From: CAZUCD01 sp964618855
Lineage (GTDB): Bacteria > Sumerlaeota > Sumerlaeia > SLMS01 > JANRJK01
Length of the DNA: 26,414 nucleotides
Direction: 5' to 3'
Assembly (NCBI GenBank): GCA_964618855.1
Contig: CAZUCD010000037.1
Location: 1 to 26,414, forward strand
The notes beneath the pieces were generated by a model. The model saw only the letters and a program-made list of their open reading frames with translations. It was not told the origin of the DNA and did no database searches. Below are positions 1-8,308 of this stretch, piece by piece (the first letter of the stretch is position 1; each line of letters starts with the position of its first letter). The translations under genes were made by a program, and so were the position numbers.

Positions 1-196
1 CCCCCCCACACCTTTGCATTGACTCCCGGGGGGGCGCCGTCCCGGCGCTGCGTGTTGTGGATTCATCAGGACTCTTCTGGGCGGCGGGACGCCGCCCCCC
101 CCACACAACTCTGCATTGAATCCCGGGGGTGCGCCGTCCCGGCGCACCGTCTTGTGGAGTCCTCAGGACCCATCAGGGCGGCGAGACGCCCCCCCC
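1..196. repeat. Edge of a tandem hairpin-pair repeat array (two full units plus a tail)
   Basis: Two units lie at about 28-102 and 125-196 with a ~97-bp period. The C-run at 1-7 looks like the tail of a preceding unit, so the array continues outside the window. Each unit has a G-run, a first hairpin (stem around GCGCCG-TCC-CGGCGC), a spacer containing TTGTGGA and TCAGGAC, then a second hairpin (GGGCGGCGGGACGCCGCCC in unit 1) ending in a C-run. The linker contains TGCATTGA followed by TCCC and the next G-run. The arms match the copies near 11.1 kb and 14.3-14.8 kb, but the inner spacer and linker do not. Unit 2 overlaps the 3' end of the rarA gene. Confidence 0.85.
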
Positions 197-1585
197 AGGC
201 CCCAGGCCCCGATTCCCGTCCCTCCGCTTGGCGCGCGCGGCGTCCCATGCGGCGAGTTCATCGCGCCGCCTGCCCTCCCATCCCTGGGGCCCGGGATCGT
301 AGAACTTCGCGTCCGCAATCTCCGCGGGGAGGCCATCCTTGGCGGCGAATCCGCCCTCGGCGTCGTGGTCGTACGTGTAGCCCGCGCCGTAGCCCAGGTC
401 CTTCATGAGTCCCGTCGGCGCGTTGCGAATCTGGAGTGGAACCGGGAGCGAGCCGCTGCGCTCCACCTCCGCCTGCGCGGCCTTCTGCGCGCGGTACACC
501 GCGTTGCTCTTCGGCGCCATCGCGAGGTACAGGCAGCACTGGACGAGCGCGATCTCGCCCTCGGGGGAGCCGAGCGCCTCGTATGCGCGAAGCGCCTCCA
601 TCGCGAGGAGCAGCGCGTTGGGTTCGGCCAGGCCGATGTCCTCCGCGGCAAACCGGACCATGCGGCGCGCCACGTAGCGCGGGTCCTCCCCGGCCTGGAG
701 CATCCTTGTCAGCCAGTACACCGCCGCGTGCGGGTCCGAGGAGCGCATCGTCTTGTGGAGGGCGCTAATGAGGTTGAAGTGCTCCTCGCCCGCGCGGTCG
801 TAGATGAAGTGGCGCTGAATGGCGTCGCGGACGTGGTCCGCGGTGATGGGCCCGCCGCCGGCGCGGGTGCGGTGGATCTCCGCGGCGACCTCGAGTGTGC
901 CGAGCGCGCGCCGACCGTCGCCGTCGGACAGGGCGGCGATCGCGCGCAGCGCCTCCGGCGTGGCCGCGAGCGGCTCCGCGCCACGCTCACCGTTCAGCAG
1001 CCCGAGCCCGCGCTCCAGCAGCGCGACCAGATCCTCCTCCCGAAGCGCCCCGAGCACGTACACGCGGCACCGCGAGAGCAGCGGGGAGATGACGCTGAAG
1101 CTCGGGTTCTCCGTGGTCGCCCCGACGAGCGTCAGCAGCCCCGACTCGACGTGCGGCAGGAGCGCGTCCTGTTGCGCCTTGTTGAAACGGTGGATCTCGT
1201 CGATGAAGAGCAGCGTCGTGCGCCCGAAGCGGCGGTTGCTCTTCGCCAGGTCCGCCACGGCGCGCACGTCCTTGATGCCGGAGCTCGTCGCCGAGAGGGG
1301 GATGAAGTCGGCCTGCGTGTGCTGCGCGAGGAGCCCCGCCAGCGTCGTCTTTCCGCTTCCGGGAGGCCCCCACAGGATGATCGAGGGGAGTCGTCCCGCG
1401 CGGATCAGCCGCCCAAGGGGTGCATCGGGTCCGACGAGGCTTTCCTGGCCGAGCAGGTCCTCCAAGCGCGCGGGGCGTGCACGCTCGGCGAGGGGCCGCG
1501 GCGCGCCGTCGATGTTGGACTCGCGCCGGGGGGTCGGCTCCGCGGGGGAGTCGCGATCCTCGCCCCCCCCGAACAAGTCACTCAC
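173..1585 (-). CDS. rarA: Replication-associated recombination protein RarA (MgsA/WRNIP1 family AAA+ ATPase)
   Basis: A 470-residue AAA+ ATPase close in length to E. coli RarA (447 residues). The family acts at stalled replication forks with SSB and RecA. Visible motifs are Walker A GPPGSGKT (about 73-80), Walker B LLFIDE followed by IHRFNK (about 125-136), sensor 1 GATTENPSF (about 155-163) and SRCRVYVL. The C-terminal half has the family's YWLTRMLQAGEDPRYVARR and DIGLAEPNAL blocks. I chose the GTG at 1585 because a GGAGG lies 6 nt upstream and the gene then overlaps the upstream membrane-protein gene by 8 bp. An ATG 27 nt further upstream lacks such a site. The last codons (glycine/proline-rich) and the TGA stop come from the hairpin repeat at 125-196, so the natural C-terminus was probably altered by repeat insertion or growth. 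Confidence 0.95.
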   Translation of the reverse strand: MSDLFGGGEDRDSPAEPTPRRESNIDGAPRPLAERARPARLEDLLGQESLVGPDAPLGRLIRAGRLPSIILWGPPGSGKTTLAGLLAQHTQADFIPLSATSSGIKDVRAVADLAKSNRRFGRTTLLFIDEIHRFNKAQQDALLPHVESGLLTLVGATTENPSFSVISPLLSRCRVYVLGALREEDLVALLERGLGLLNGERGAEPLAATPEALRAIAALSDGDGRRALGTLEVAAEIHRTRAGGGPITADHVRDAIQRHFIYDRAGEEHFNLISALHKTMRSSDPHAAVYWLTRMLQAGEDPRYVARRMVRFAAEDIGLAEPNALLLAMEALRAYEALGSPEGEIALVQCCLYLAMAPKSNAVYRAQKAAQAEVERSGSLPVPLQIRNAPTGLMKDLGYGAGYTYDHDAEGGFAAKDGLPAEIADAKFYDPGPQGWEGRRRDELAAWDAARAKRRDGNRGLGPGGGVSPP

Positions 1586-2828
1586 GGCCGGCCTCCGGAG
1601 ACGCGGGTGCATCGCCGCCCTGGTGCCGGAACGGATCCGGGACCGGCTGGCTGTCGAGGCGCGGCGGGGGTTCGGCGAGCCTTGGGGGCGCCGAGGCGCT
1701 CCGGTAGATCGTCGGGGGCTGCGCGACCTGGCCGCGAAGGCCCTGGACGACGCTGAGCGAGCGGATGTACTCGCGCCTCGCCCGCTCCCGGATCGTCGGC
1801 GATGCGTCCGGCGCGTGGTCCAGCTCATCCGCAATCTGGTGCAGTGACCACGAGGTCGCCGCCGCCTCGTAGTTCTGCGGGTAGGGGAACGGGTGCTCGA
1901 GCTCCGCGGCCCCCCACCAAGAGAACATCACCCAGCGGCGGCCGAACTGCACCGTGAAGTCGCGCGCGATCTTCCCCTTCATCATCCCCACCGCCGCCAG
2001 CCCGGGGATGCTCGCGAGCAGCCACGACACCTCGACCGCAACATTCCCCCGGAACATGCTCGATCCACTGATCGATGAGCCGACGATCGCCAGCGGAATC
2101 CACGCGATCCCCGCCACCAGGCAGCCCACCATCGACAGCACCACGACATAGGCGGCGATGAGCAGGAAGTTGTTCATCGCGAGCGCGCCGAGCCGCACCC
2201 GCGGCAGCGCACCGAGCGCGAACATCGCGTGCGCCAGCTTCACGGACTGGAAGTGGAACAGCGCCAGCGCAGCCAGCGACGGCAGGGCGAGGACGGTTAT
2301 GATCGTCGTGTCCAGGAAAAGACCGAACGCGTCCCCCGCCCCCCAGGTGCCGTCCGCCGGAATCTGGAGGAACTTGCCGACGAAGAAGAAAATGACCTCC
2401 GCGCCGAACACGGCGGCCATGACATACGCCCACACGCCGAGCAGGCCGCTCGACGCCGCGAGCAGCGTGTGCGCCGGCCGGATCGGCGTCAGCGTCAGCT
2501 CCTCGATCAGCTCAGGGTTCTCGCGCCAGCGGCGGGACATGTTCCATCCGGAGACCCAGCCGAAGAGGAACAGGAGATAGTCGAAGATGAAGATGCGCCC
2601 GAAAACGGCGAAGAAGCCGTCCTGCGCCGCCGCCGACGTGCGGAAGAGGAAGAGCGTGCCGATCGCGGCGATGCATCCCAGCCCCGGCACCAGCCAGTTC
2701 GCGCGCGTGCGCACCCCGGAGTGCAGCGCGATCTCCATGATCGAGCGCCCCTCCGGGCTCCAGCGCCGCTGGTCGAGGAGGCTGCGGATCGTGTCCTCGA
2801 AGGGGAGGCTGTCGCGCGTGTCGGTCAT
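1578..2828 (-). CDS. Multi-pass membrane protein, ABC-2 permease-like
   Basis: A 416-residue protein with about six hydrophobic segments (near residues 45-62, 76-94, 122-150, 172-192, 219-255 and 266-283), then a soluble, proline-rich tail of about 110 residues. The stretch RRWRENPELIEELTLTPIRP after the second segment resembles the signature of ABC-2-type permeases, in which a short loop ending in ELLLTPL precedes a membrane helix; this is a family-level inference. No ATPase gene is adjacent, so a transport role is unproven. The ATG at 2828 is preceded by GGAG three bases away. Its 3' end overlaps rarA by 8 bp, which implies one transcript. It faces comEC across a spacer holding a palindromic repeat, so its promoter should lie in 2829-3029. 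Confidence 0.8.
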   Translation of the reverse strand: MTDTRDSLPFEDTIRSLLDQRRWSPEGRSIMEIALHSGVRTRANWLVPGLGCIAAIGTLFLFRTSAAAQDGFFAVFGRIFIFDYLLFLFGWVSGWNMSRRWRENPELIEELTLTPIRPAHTLLAASSGLLGVWAYVMAAVFGAEVIFFFVGKFLQIPADGTWGAGDAFGLFLDTTIITVLALPSLAALALFHFQSVKLAHAMFALGALPRVRLGALAMNNFLLIAAYVVVLSMVGCLVAGIAWIPLAIVGSSISGSSMFRGNVAVEVSWLLASIPGLAAVGMMKGKIARDFTVQFGRRWVMFSWWGAAELEHPFPYPQNYEAAATSWSLHQIADELDHAPDASPTIRERARREYIRSLSVVQGLRGQVAQPPTIYRSASAPPRLAEPPPRLDSQPVPDPFRHQGGDAPASPEAGRE

Positions 2829-2902
2829 GGTCTCCGGGGTTGCCCTGCATCGCGTGGCCGGAGGTTCGTCCAGCCCGCGACCCGTGCCAATGATGGATTG
2901 CT

Positions 2903-2973
2903 GCGGCGGGACGCCACCCCCCCGGGCGCGTTGGGCAGCACACCCGGGAGGCGCCGTCCCGGCGTCCCGCCGC
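2903..2973. repeat. Palindromic member of the hairpin-pair repeat family in a divergent promoter region
   Basis: The element is bounded by perfect 13-nt inverted ends, GCGGCGGGACGCC at 2903-2915 and its complement at 2961-2973. Inside are a C-run, a linker and a GCGCCGTCCCGGCG hairpin. The order of parts (right arm, C-run, linker, left arm) corresponds to the junction between two tandem units rather than one whole unit. It lies between the start codons of the membrane-protein gene (2828) and comEC (3030). No convincing promoter boxes are visible in the rest of this 201-bp spacer. Confidence 0.75.
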
Positions 2974-3029
2974 CCCGTTCGCAGGATGCGCCTTGAGCCC
3001 GCGCGTCGGACACGGGGAGTTCTCACGGC

Positions 3030-5468
3030 ATGGAGGATCAGGCGATTTCGCGATGGCCCCTGCCGCGACCGGCGTTCGCGGCCGCCGCGGCGCTCATGGC
3101 CGGGCAGGGCGTGGCGGCCGCGCTCGGGTCGCTCCCCCCGCAGCCGCTCCTTGCTGCGTTGCTCGTCGCGGCGGGCCTCTTCGTCGCCGCCCTCGACCGC
3201 CGCCATGTCGCCATGGTCGCCTGGGTTGCGGCGTTTGCCCTCCTCGGCGCCCACGGGGAGTCGCGGGCCCTGCGCGCGGCGAACTCGTCCCGGGCATGGA
3301 TCGATGAGCACCAGCTCCGTCTTGCCCGCTACGCGGAGGTTTCCGGTGTCGTTTCCCGGGCCGCCGACCGTGGCGCATCGGCGACGGTCTGGCTATCTCC
3401 CGGGGCGACCCTCGCCACCGGGGGCGCACGCACGGCGCACGCCGCTCCCATTCCCGTCCAGGTCCCGCCGCGCCTCGCGACATCGAAGTTCCTGCCGGGA
3501 GAGCGCATCGCGTTCACGGGCCGCGCGCGGGAGCTCGAGCACGCGATCGGCGCGGATTCCATCGACCGCCACCCGAGGTCGCGCGGCGCGGTGATCTCCT
3601 TCGAGGCGCGCGGCATCAGCGCCCGCGACGGTGCATGGGGCGGAATCCGCACCGCAGCGTGGGGAGCCGCCGAGCGCATGCGCGCCGCCCTGCTGGCCTC
3701 CGTGCACGCGGCCGCCCCGGACGGGCGCGGCGCGCTCCTCGCCGCCATGATGCTCGGCGATACGGAGGGGCTCCCCCGGGGAGTGTACGCGGACTTCCAG
3801 CGCACCGGGCTCGTGCACATCTTCTCGGTCAGCGGCCTGCACACCATGCTCGTCGGGATGCTCACGCTCAGGCTTCTGGGCTTCCTCGGGCTGCCGCCAT
3901 GGGTCCGCGCCGCGACATTCTGCTCTGCGCTCATCCTCTTCGCGGGTGTCGCGGGCATGGAGGCGCCCGTGCTGCGTGCCGCGCTGCTGCTCTTCTTCGC
4001 CGTTGCGGGGGAGTTCATCGACCGTCCCGTGGACAGCCTTGCCGGCCTTTCCGTTGCATTCCTGCTCCTCGCAGTGCCCGACCCCGCCGCCCTGCACACC
4101 ATCGAGTTCCAGCTCACGTTCCTCTGCGCGCTGGTCCTCGTGCTGGCCGAGCCGTGGCGCATACGGCTCCAGGAAACGCTGGGGCGCAGGATCGGCTGGT
4201 CGCGTTCCGGCAGGGCGTTGCTGGCGCTGATCGAGTGCTCCGCCATCTCCCTGGCGATCCAGCTCGCCGCGACGCCGATCCTCGCCTCCTGGTTCGGCCA
4301 GGTCTCGCTCGTGTCCCCGCTCGCGAACGCGCTCCTTTCCGTGCCCGCGGGGCTGGTGATCGTCGCGGGCTTCATCGCCTCGCTGCTCGGCGCCGCCTTC
4401 CCCGCGGTGGGCGGCTTCGTGCTCGGGGTCCTCGCCTGGCCGGTGGACTGGATCGGGGGGGTGGCCGGTTGGTTGGCCGCACCAGGGTTCGCCGTGGCCG
4501 AGGGGGCGCACTGGCCGGCCGCGGCGACCGCGCTTTGGCTCGTGGCCATTCTCGCCTCGCCATGGGCCGTCGAGCGAGTCCCCCTCCGGTTCGCGCTGCG
4601 AGGGACCATCGCGGTGGCCGTCGTGCTGGTTCCCGCCGCGCTCTTGGTCAGGTCGGGGCTCCGGGATGCCCCCGTGCTTCGCGCGACCTTCATCGACGTG
4701 GGGCAGGGGGACGCGGTGCTCCTGGAGACGCCCGATGGCGCGCGGGCGCTCGTGGACGCCGGGCCGGACGGGGACGCGGCGCGGTGGCTCGGCCTGCGCG
4801 GAGTTCAACGGCTGGATTGGATCGCCGCCACGCACGCCGACTTCGACCACATCGGCGGGATGCCGGAGGTCCTGGAGGAGGCAGGCGCGCGCGAGCTGCT
4901 CGTGAACGCGATCCCCTCGGGATCGGAGGGCGCGGCGGAACTGGTCGCGGCCGCGGAGGCGCGCGGCATCCCCCTCCGCAGGATCGAGCGCGGGGACCGC
5001 CTCGCGCTCGGCGCCAACGGCACCCTTGTCGAGGTGCTCCACCCCACGCCGGAGTTCACCGCAACAAACCCGGAGCGCAACGAGGGCTCGCTCGTGCTGC
5101 TGGTACGCGCCCCGGGCGGGGGGACGCTCCTGCTGACGGGGGACGCGGAGGAATCCGCCGAGCGCGACATCCTCGCGGCGGGACTCGCAACGCGCGTGGA
5201 CGTGCTCAAGGCCGGGCACCACGGCTCGGCGTCATCGACAACCGCGCCATTCGCCGCGGCGACGCTCCCCCGCGCCGCCATCATGAGCTGCAGCACGACG
5301 AACAACTTCGGCCACCCGGACCCGGGCGTCGTCGCGCGGCTGCGCGGCCTCGGCGCCGACATCTGGCGCACCGACCTCGACGGCACCATTACGGTGTCGT
5401 TCCACGCCGAAGGAACTTACGTGGTGGAGGGCTCGCGCCGCGAGGGCCGGAAGGCGTACGGGAGGTGA
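3030..5468 (+). CDS. comEC: ComEC/Rec2-family DNA-uptake channel protein
   Basis: An 812-residue inner-membrane protein with the full ComEC layout. Hydrophobic N-terminal helices are followed by a soluble OB-like region (about 100-200), the Competence domain with the signature VHIFSVSGLH (about 262-271) and many membrane helices to about residue 550, then a C-terminal metallo-beta-lactamase domain. That domain begins FIDVGQGDA (about 554) and carries THADFDHIGG (601-610), LLTGDAEES (about 701-709) and KAGHHGS (about 727-733). All metal-ligand positions appear intact, so nuclease activity is plausible. ComEC moves single-stranded DNA into the cytoplasm during transformation. The ATG has a GGGGAG about 10 nt upstream. 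No other competence genes are adjacent. It is transcribed divergently from the membrane-protein/rarA pair. Confidence 0.95.
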   Translation: MEDQAISRWPLPRPAFAAAAALMAGQGVAAALGSLPPQPLLAALLVAAGLFVAALDRRHVAMVAWVAAFALLGAHGESRALRAANSSRAWIDEHQLRLARYAEVSGVVSRAADRGASATVWLSPGATLATGGARTAHAAPIPVQVPPRLATSKFLPGERIAFTGRARELEHAIGADSIDRHPRSRGAVISFEARGISARDGAWGGIRTAAWGAAERMRAALLASVHAAAPDGRGALLAAMMLGDTEGLPRGVYADFQRTGLVHIFSVSGLHTMLVGMLTLRLLGFLGLPPWVRAATFCSALILFAGVAGMEAPVLRAALLLFFAVAGEFIDRPVDSLAGLSVAFLLLAVPDPAALHTIEFQLTFLCALVLVLAEPWRIRLQETLGRRIGWSRSGRALLALIECSAISLAIQLAATPILASWFGQVSLVSPLANALLSVPAGLVIVAGFIASLLGAAFPAVGGFVLGVLAWPVDWIGGVAGWLAAPGFAVAEGAHWPAAATALWLVAILASPWAVERVPLRFALRGTIAVAVVLVPAALLVRSGLRDAPVLRATFIDVGQGDAVLLETPDGARALVDAGPDGDAARWLGLRGVQRLDWIAATHADFDHIGGMPEVLEEAGARELLVNAIPSGSEGAAELVAAAEARGIPLRRIERGDRLALGANGTLVEVLHPTPEFTATNPERNEGSLVLLVRAPGGGTLLLTGDAEESAERDILAAGLATRVDVLKAGHHGSASSTTAPFAAATLPRAAIMSCSTTNNFGHPDPGVVARLRGLGADIWRTDLDGTITVSFHAEGTYVVEGSRREGRKAYGR

Positions 5469-5477
5469 GGCGGGGGG

Positions 5478-5492
5478 GGGCGGGTCCCGCCC
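5478..5492 (+). terminator. GC-rich hairpin just after comEC, possible terminator
   Basis: GGGCGG and CCGCCC pair around a GTC loop, starting 10 nt past the comEC stop codon. There is no T-tract after it, so intrinsic termination is uncertain. It also lies at the 3' side of the convergent minus-strand unit and could serve both directions. Confidence 0.35.
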
Positions 5493-5502
5493 GTGCTCTC
5501 CG

Positions 5503-5682
5503 TCAGTACGCGGGCGCCTTCTTCTGCGAGAAGATGATGTTGCCTGCGCTCAAGGTGCCATTGGTGGGATCATACTCGACGAGGTAGGTGCCGTTGCCGT
5601 CGGCGGCAAGTTCGTCGGGACCGACGGACCAAAGGAACCAGGCGCCAAAGTAGCGCTCGAACAAGTGCACAAAGGGAACTTA
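5503..5682 (-). pseudogene. C-terminal remnant of a type II secretion pseudopilin-like protein
   Basis: Read on the minus strand, 5679-5503 encodes about 58 residues ending in TGA, including YFGAWFLWSVGPDE, then EYDPTNGTLSAGNIIFSQ. This matches, from memory, the conserved C-terminus of prepilin-type N-methylation-domain proteins in planctomycete/Sumerlaeota-like genomes (LWSxGPDG, then YDPTNGTxSxGDI). The N-terminal pilin helix is absent. An in-frame TAA sits at 5682-5680. Upstream of it a 13-codon stretch (ERAFSERPVD at its end) starts at an ATG (5721-5719) that overlaps the Nudix stop codon by 4 bp, so this could be a decayed downstream gene of the nadE operon broken by one nonsense codon. 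A short functional peptide is possible but less likely. Confidence 0.6.
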
Positions 5683-5717
5683 GTCGACCGGCCTCTCGGA
5701 GAAGGCCCGCTCCCATC

Positions 5718-6296
5718 TCATCTCCCCCACCCCATGACTTCAGCCACCAATTCGCGGTCCCATTCGGCGGCGAGGAAGAGCCCCGCCCATATCTTTGGGT
5801 CCACGACGCAGCCGGCGTCTCGCCTGGCCATCGTCCATGCGCGGACGTCGGCGAGCGGGACCTCGTGCACGGTGATCGCCTCGTTGCCGACGCCGCCGCC
5901 GCGGCCGACGTGGCGCAGGTCCGCGGCGAGGAAGAACTCGACGTGCTCGTTGCTGACGCCGGCGCTGGTCGGGCCGCCCCCCAGGGACACCATGCGCCCC
6001 GCGTCCCAGCCGGTCTCCTCGAGCAACTCGCGGCGCGCCGCGTCCTCGGCCGCCTCGGCGGAGCCGTCCCTGTTCAAGTCGATGAGCCCGGCGGGGATTT
6101 CGATCACACGCGTCTCGAACGGCTCGCGGTACTGTTCAAGCATGAGGAGCGCGTTGCTCGGTGTGCGCGCGACGACGCACACGGCGCCGACGGTGTCGCG
6201 GCGCTCGGCGAACTCCCAGCCCGCGCGTTCGATCAGCCGCAGGTGCCGCCCCTCGCCCAGGATGTGCGTCGTGCCGGAACCCCGTGACTGCTTCAC
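5718..6296 (-). CDS. Nudix hydrolase, ADP-ribose pyrophosphatase-like (NudF type)
   Basis: A 192-residue protein. The segment EIPAGLID (about 66-73) followed by RRELLEETGW (about 88-97) is the Nudix box in the form usual for ADP-sugar pyrophosphatases, with a few extra residues (LNRDG) inside the box. LLMLEQYREPF is the family's substrate-side strand. These enzymes split ADP-ribose into AMP and ribose 5-phosphate. The GTG at 6296 overlaps the nadE stop as GTGA, and a GGAGGGG lies 5 nt upstream, so translation is coupled to nadE. The pairing makes sense because ADP-ribose arises from NAD breakdown. Exact substrate is inferred. Confidence 0.88.
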   Translation of the reverse strand: MKQSRGSGTTHILGEGRHLRLIERAGWEFAERRDTVGAVCVVARTPSNALLMLEQYREPFETRVIEIPAGLIDLNRDGSAEAAEDAARRELLEETGWDAGRMVSLGGGPTSAGVSNEHVEFFLAADLRHVGRGGGVGNEAITVHEVPLADVRAWTMARRDAGCVVDPKIWAGLFLAAEWDRELVAEVMGWGR

Positions 6297-8308
6297 CTTT
6301 TCCCCTCCAGCGCGCGGACGTGCGCGTGCATCTCGTCCAGCTCCCGCGCCATGCCCCCCGACAGGATCGGGAAGCGGCACCATGTCTTCGGATCGAGGCT
6401 CTCGTCGTCGAGGTGGAAGGACGGGGCGTAGCGCTCGCGCTTCCACTGGTTGCGGCACCACAGGCGGAAGAAGCGCTCGACCCACTCGGCGATCGTCTGC
6501 GGCGCGAGGTCGCGGTGCCGCGTGGACAGCAGGCGGAACACCTCGAGCGGGGTCCTCTTGTCGCGGATCGCGGCGCGCTCGATCTCGTCGAGGATGGGAT
6601 AGGGCATCAGGTCGGCCTCGTCGGTCTGGCCGCTCTCCGGGGGGCGCAGCTCGGCGGTGGGGGGCAGGGCGGTGACGGCGCGCAGGGCGCGGATCGGGCC
6701 GAAGCCCTCGGGCCCCTTCTCCGCCGCCCACTTCAGCCACTCCAGCAGGAACGCCTTGTCGATCCCCGCGATGGGGCTCAGGCCCCCGCAGGTGTCCCCG
6801 TCCATCGTGGCGTAGCCCACGGCCGCCTCGCTGCGGTTGCTGGTGGACAACAGCAGGGCGTTGCGCAGGTTGGCGAGCATCCACGCGCCCGGGGCGCGCA
6901 CGCGGGCCTGGATGTTCTGCAGCGCGGTGTCGTCCCCCTCCCAGGAAAGCGCGCGCCCAATGGCGCCCTCCACCATCGAGACGTACGCCTTCACGATGGG
7001 GCCTACGTCGAAGACGAGGAACTCGGCCCCGATGCCGGAGGCGACGGCGCGCGCGGCATCGAGCGTGCGCTGCGTGCTGTTCTCCGTGCGCTGGTAGGCG
7101 CACAGGAGCAGCTCGCGCAGCAGGTCCGCGTGCTCGGCCGCCCCCGAAAGGCGCCGCGAATAGGCAAGCCGCTCCCGCAGGGCATCAAAGCCACCGAGGT
7201 CCGCCTCCGCGAAGGCGAGCATCATCGCGACGAGGCTCGCCGTCGCGGCGGAGTCCGCGCCACCGCTGAGGGAAACGACGAAGCCCTCGCTCCGGCTCTT
7301 GCGCATGTAGTCGAACAGCCCGAGCGCGACCGAGCGCGCGAACTCCTCCTCCTTCTGGAACTCGCCCGACTCCCACGCCGCGGGGGCCTCCCGCCGCGCG
7401 GGGGGGAGCTCGCGCGGGAACTCGAAGTCCACGCGCACGCAGTTCTCCGGCTCGTTCTCCATCATCGGCTTGAAGCTCGCCGTGCGCGCCTGCGTCATGC
7501 GCGTGGCGTGCAGGTCCACGTCCGCCGTCGTCAGCACCACGTCGCGGTGGCAAAACCTCGGCCCCGCCGCGAGCAGGTGCCCGCCGCTCGCGATGATCGC
7601 CCCGCCGTCGTAGATCGCCCGCCCCGACTCGTTGCCGACGAGGTTCGAGTACACGTAGCTGACCGAGAATGCGCGCGATCCCTCAAGGACGAAGCGCTTG
7701 CGCACGTCGAACTTGCCGAAGGCGAAGTGGCTCGCGCTCGGGTTCAGGATCACGTCCACGCCCATCTGCGCCAGGTAGCCCCCGGGACGCGTCGCGACCC
7801 ACGCATCCTCGCATATCTCGAAGCCTATCCTCACCCCGCCGCAGTTGAACCACACGTCCCCCACGGGATAGGTGCGGCCATCCAGCGCCACCTCCCCCCG
7901 CACCCCCGGCGGCCACGCCTTGAACCAGCGCGGCTCGTAGTGGATGCCGTCCCCGGCGAGGACCCGCTTCGCAACGAACCCGTGCACGGCCCCGTTCGCC
8001 GCGAGGCACGCCGTGTTGAAGAGCGCGTTGCGGTACAGCAGCGGCATGCCGAGCGTGACGACGATGCCCTCCGTCGCGGGCAGGATCTCCCGCACGACCC
8101 GCCACGCCATCTCCAGCAGCCCCGGGGAGTGGTACGAGTCCTCGACCCCGTAGCCCGTCACGCACATCTCCGGCAGGCAGAGGATGCCCGCGCCCTCGGC
8201 CTTCGCCAGGGCGATCGCGCGCAGGATGTTCGCCTTGTTCTGTTCCCACGCGAAGGGGGTCTGGTTGAGGACCGCCGCGCCGAGCCTGATCAGTTGCATC
8301 GCTTCCAT
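6293..8308 (-). CDS. nadE: Glutamine-hydrolysing NAD+ synthetase
   Basis: A 671-residue two-domain enzyme that makes NAD+ from nicotinate adenine dinucleotide, ATP and glutamine. The N-terminal nitrilase-type amidase domain has its Glu-Lys-Cys triad in CLPEMCVTGYG (E47), FVAKRVL (K114) and GFEICEDAW (C166). The C-terminal synthetase domain has the ATP pyrophosphatase loop VVSLSGGADSAAT (about 342-354) and MDGDTCGGLSPIAGIDK. Length fits the family. A second in-frame ATG at 8299 (MQLIRLG) matches the usual start of homologues and may be the true start; neither has a strong ribosome site. It is first in a minus-strand unit with the Nudix gene and the pseudopilin remnant, and is divergent from the helicase. 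Confidence 0.95.
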   Translation of the reverse strand: MEAMQLIRLGAAVLNQTPFAWEQNKANILRAIALAKAEGAGILCLPEMCVTGYGVEDSYHSPGLLEMAWRVVREILPATEGIVVTLGMPLLYRNALFNTACLAANGAVHGFVAKRVLAGDGIHYEPRWFKAWPPGVRGEVALDGRTYPVGDVWFNCGGVRIGFEICEDAWVATRPGGYLAQMGVDVILNPSASHFAFGKFDVRKRFVLEGSRAFSVSYVYSNLVGNESGRAIYDGGAIIASGGHLLAAGPRFCHRDVVLTTADVDLHATRMTQARTASFKPMMENEPENCVRVDFEFPRELPPARREAPAAWESGEFQKEEEFARSVALGLFDYMRKSRSEGFVVSLSGGADSAATASLVAMMLAFAEADLGGFDALRERLAYSRRLSGAAEHADLLRELLLCAYQRTENSTQRTLDAARAVASGIGAEFLVFDVGPIVKAYVSMVEGAIGRALSWEGDDTALQNIQARVRAPGAWMLANLRNALLLSTSNRSEAAVGYATMDGDTCGGLSPIAGIDKAFLLEWLKWAAEKGPEGFGPIRALRAVTALPPTAELRPPESGQTDEADLMPYPILDEIERAAIRDKRTPLEVFRLLSTRHRDLAPQTIAEWVERFFRLWCRNQWKRERYAPSFHLDDESLDPKTWCRFPILSGGMARELDEMHAHVRALEGKR

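Noticed and set aside
116..1756. 546-codon plus-strand open frame opposite rarA
   Set aside because: Arginine/alanine/glycine-rich antisense translation typical of high-GC shadow frames. The opposite strand encodes an unmistakable RarA.
3393..5222. 609-codon minus-strand open frame opposite comEC
   Set aside because: Rich in Arg, Glu, His and Gly with no domain. ComEC motifs are intact on the plus strand.
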